A stretch of 5,386 nt of DNA from Actinomycetes bacterium (GTDB taxonomy: Bacteria; Actinomycetota; Actinomycetes; Streptosporangiales; Streptosporangiaceae): contig JAFACJ010000572.1 of the NCBI GenBank assembly GCA_023425615.1, positions 1 to 5,386 on the forward strand. The letters are read 5' to 3'. This document shows positions 4,893 to 5,386 of the stretch, piece by piece; the first letter of the stretch is position 1, and each line of letters opens with the position of its first letter. The position numbers were made by a program, and so were the translations under genes. The notes under the pieces are model-generated. The model was not told the DNA's origin, made no database searches, and saw nothing but the letters and a program-made list of their open reading frames with translations.

Positions 4893-5386
4893 ATGATCGC
4901 GATTCTCGGTACCGGCAAGATGGGCGAGGCGCTGCTGTCGGGCCTCCTTCGGGCCGGCCGCCGCCCGTCGGAGCTGCTGGTGACGGCCAGGCGCGAGGAG
5001 CGCGCCGCGGAGCTGCGCGAGCGCTACGGCGTGGAGGTGGTGCCGAACGCCGAGGCGGCGATGAAGGCGTCGGTGCTGGTCCTCGCCGTCAAGCCGCAGG
5101 ACATGGGGGCGCTGCTGACCGAGGTGGGGCCGCAGGTGTCGGCGGGGACGCTGGTCGTCTCGCTGGCGGCGGGCATCACCACCTCCTTCGTCTCGGCGCG
5201 GCTGCCCGCCGACGTGCCGGTGGTGCGGGCGATGCCGAACACGCCGGTGCTGGTCGACGAGGCGATGAGCGTCATCTCGGCGGGGGAGCACGCGGGGGAG
5301 GATCACCTGGCGCTGGCCGAGGCGCTGCTGCGGCCGGTCGGCAAGGTGACGCGGCTGCCGGAGTCGCTGCAGGACGCGGCGACCGC
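4893..5386 (+). CDS. proC: Pyrroline-5-carboxylate reductase, N-terminal part (cut by right edge)
   Basis: It reduces pyrroline-5-carboxylate to L-proline with NAD(P)H, the last step of proline synthesis, in the cytoplasm. The visible 164 residues cover the Rossmann domain and the start of the dimerisation domain, out of about 270 in the family. MIAILGTGKMGEALLSGLL (1-19) is the dinucleotide-binding glycine motif. VTARREER (30-37) carries arginines suited to the NADPH phosphate. VLAVKPQD (63-70), VSLAAGIT (89-96) and VVRAMPNTP (110-118) are diagnostic ProC signatures. ATG at 4893 is chosen, with AGGT five bases upstream; the in-frame GTG at 4890 immediately before it would add one residue. 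The frame stays open to the window edge. It lies beside proline dehydrogenase, which runs the opposite reaction. Confidence 0.95.
   Translation, partial: MIAILGTGKMGEALLSGLLRAGRRPSELLVTARREERAAELRERYGVEVVPNAEAAMKASVLVLAVKPQDMGALLTEVGPQVSAGTLVVSLAAGITTSFVSARLPADVPVVRAMPNTPVLVDEAMSVISAGEHAGEDHLALAEALLRPVGKVTRLPESLQDAAT

Noticed and set aside
1..5386. Previously undescribed defence or mobile system
   Set aside because: All genes that can be read belong to well-known families, and there are no direct repeats, transposase, integrase, tRNA or CRISPR-like arrays. The new elements are limited to regulatory sites and gene order.

Overview
The window is about 70% G+C with strongly G/C-biased third codon positions, GTG starts and leaderless-looking promoters. 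This points to a high-GC actinomycete. The genus cannot be fixed from this sequence; a Streptosporangiales-type organism is only a guess. No rRNA, tRNA, CRISPR array, insertion sequence or attachment site was seen.

Layout: the left edge (1-22, minus) holds the first seven codons of a gene that continues outside the window, preceded by a very good ribosome binding site. Next, also on minus, is a class I SAM-dependent methyltransferase (81-779). A 92-bp divergent promoter region (780-871) follows, carrying two inverted repeats. Everything to its right is on the plus strand: a sugar phosphate isomerase/epimerase-like TIM-barrel protein (872-1765); a TetR-family repressor (1766-2377) starting on the base after the isomerase stop; a two-gene ABC-2 exporter (ATPase 2463-3182, permease 3179-3913, overlapping by 4 bases); proline dehydrogenase (3932-4837); and the N-terminal part of pyrroline-5-carboxylate reductase ProC (4893 to the right edge).

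How the genes fit together: isomerase-like protein, proline dehydrogenase and ProC look like a housekeeping neighbourhood. From memory, actinobacteria often keep the isomerase homologue close to proC. The TetR and ABC pair sits between them like a regulator-plus-exporter cassette. The ABC operon has its own clear promoter (TTGACC, 17-18 bp, TTAAAT/TAAATT) positioned to start transcription at or within about a base of the ATG, so its mRNA is probably leaderless. A 22-bp near-palindrome covers the -10 element, the start site and the start codon, which makes it the best candidate operator for the neighbouring TetR protein. Proline dehydrogenase follows the permease by only 18 bases and may be read through from the exporter operon. 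It and ProC catalyse opposing halves of the proline/P5C cycle.

I found no convincing wholly new system. The most testable new items are the TetR operator over a leaderless start, the operator-like repeats in the divergent region, and the control region of the truncated left-edge gene.
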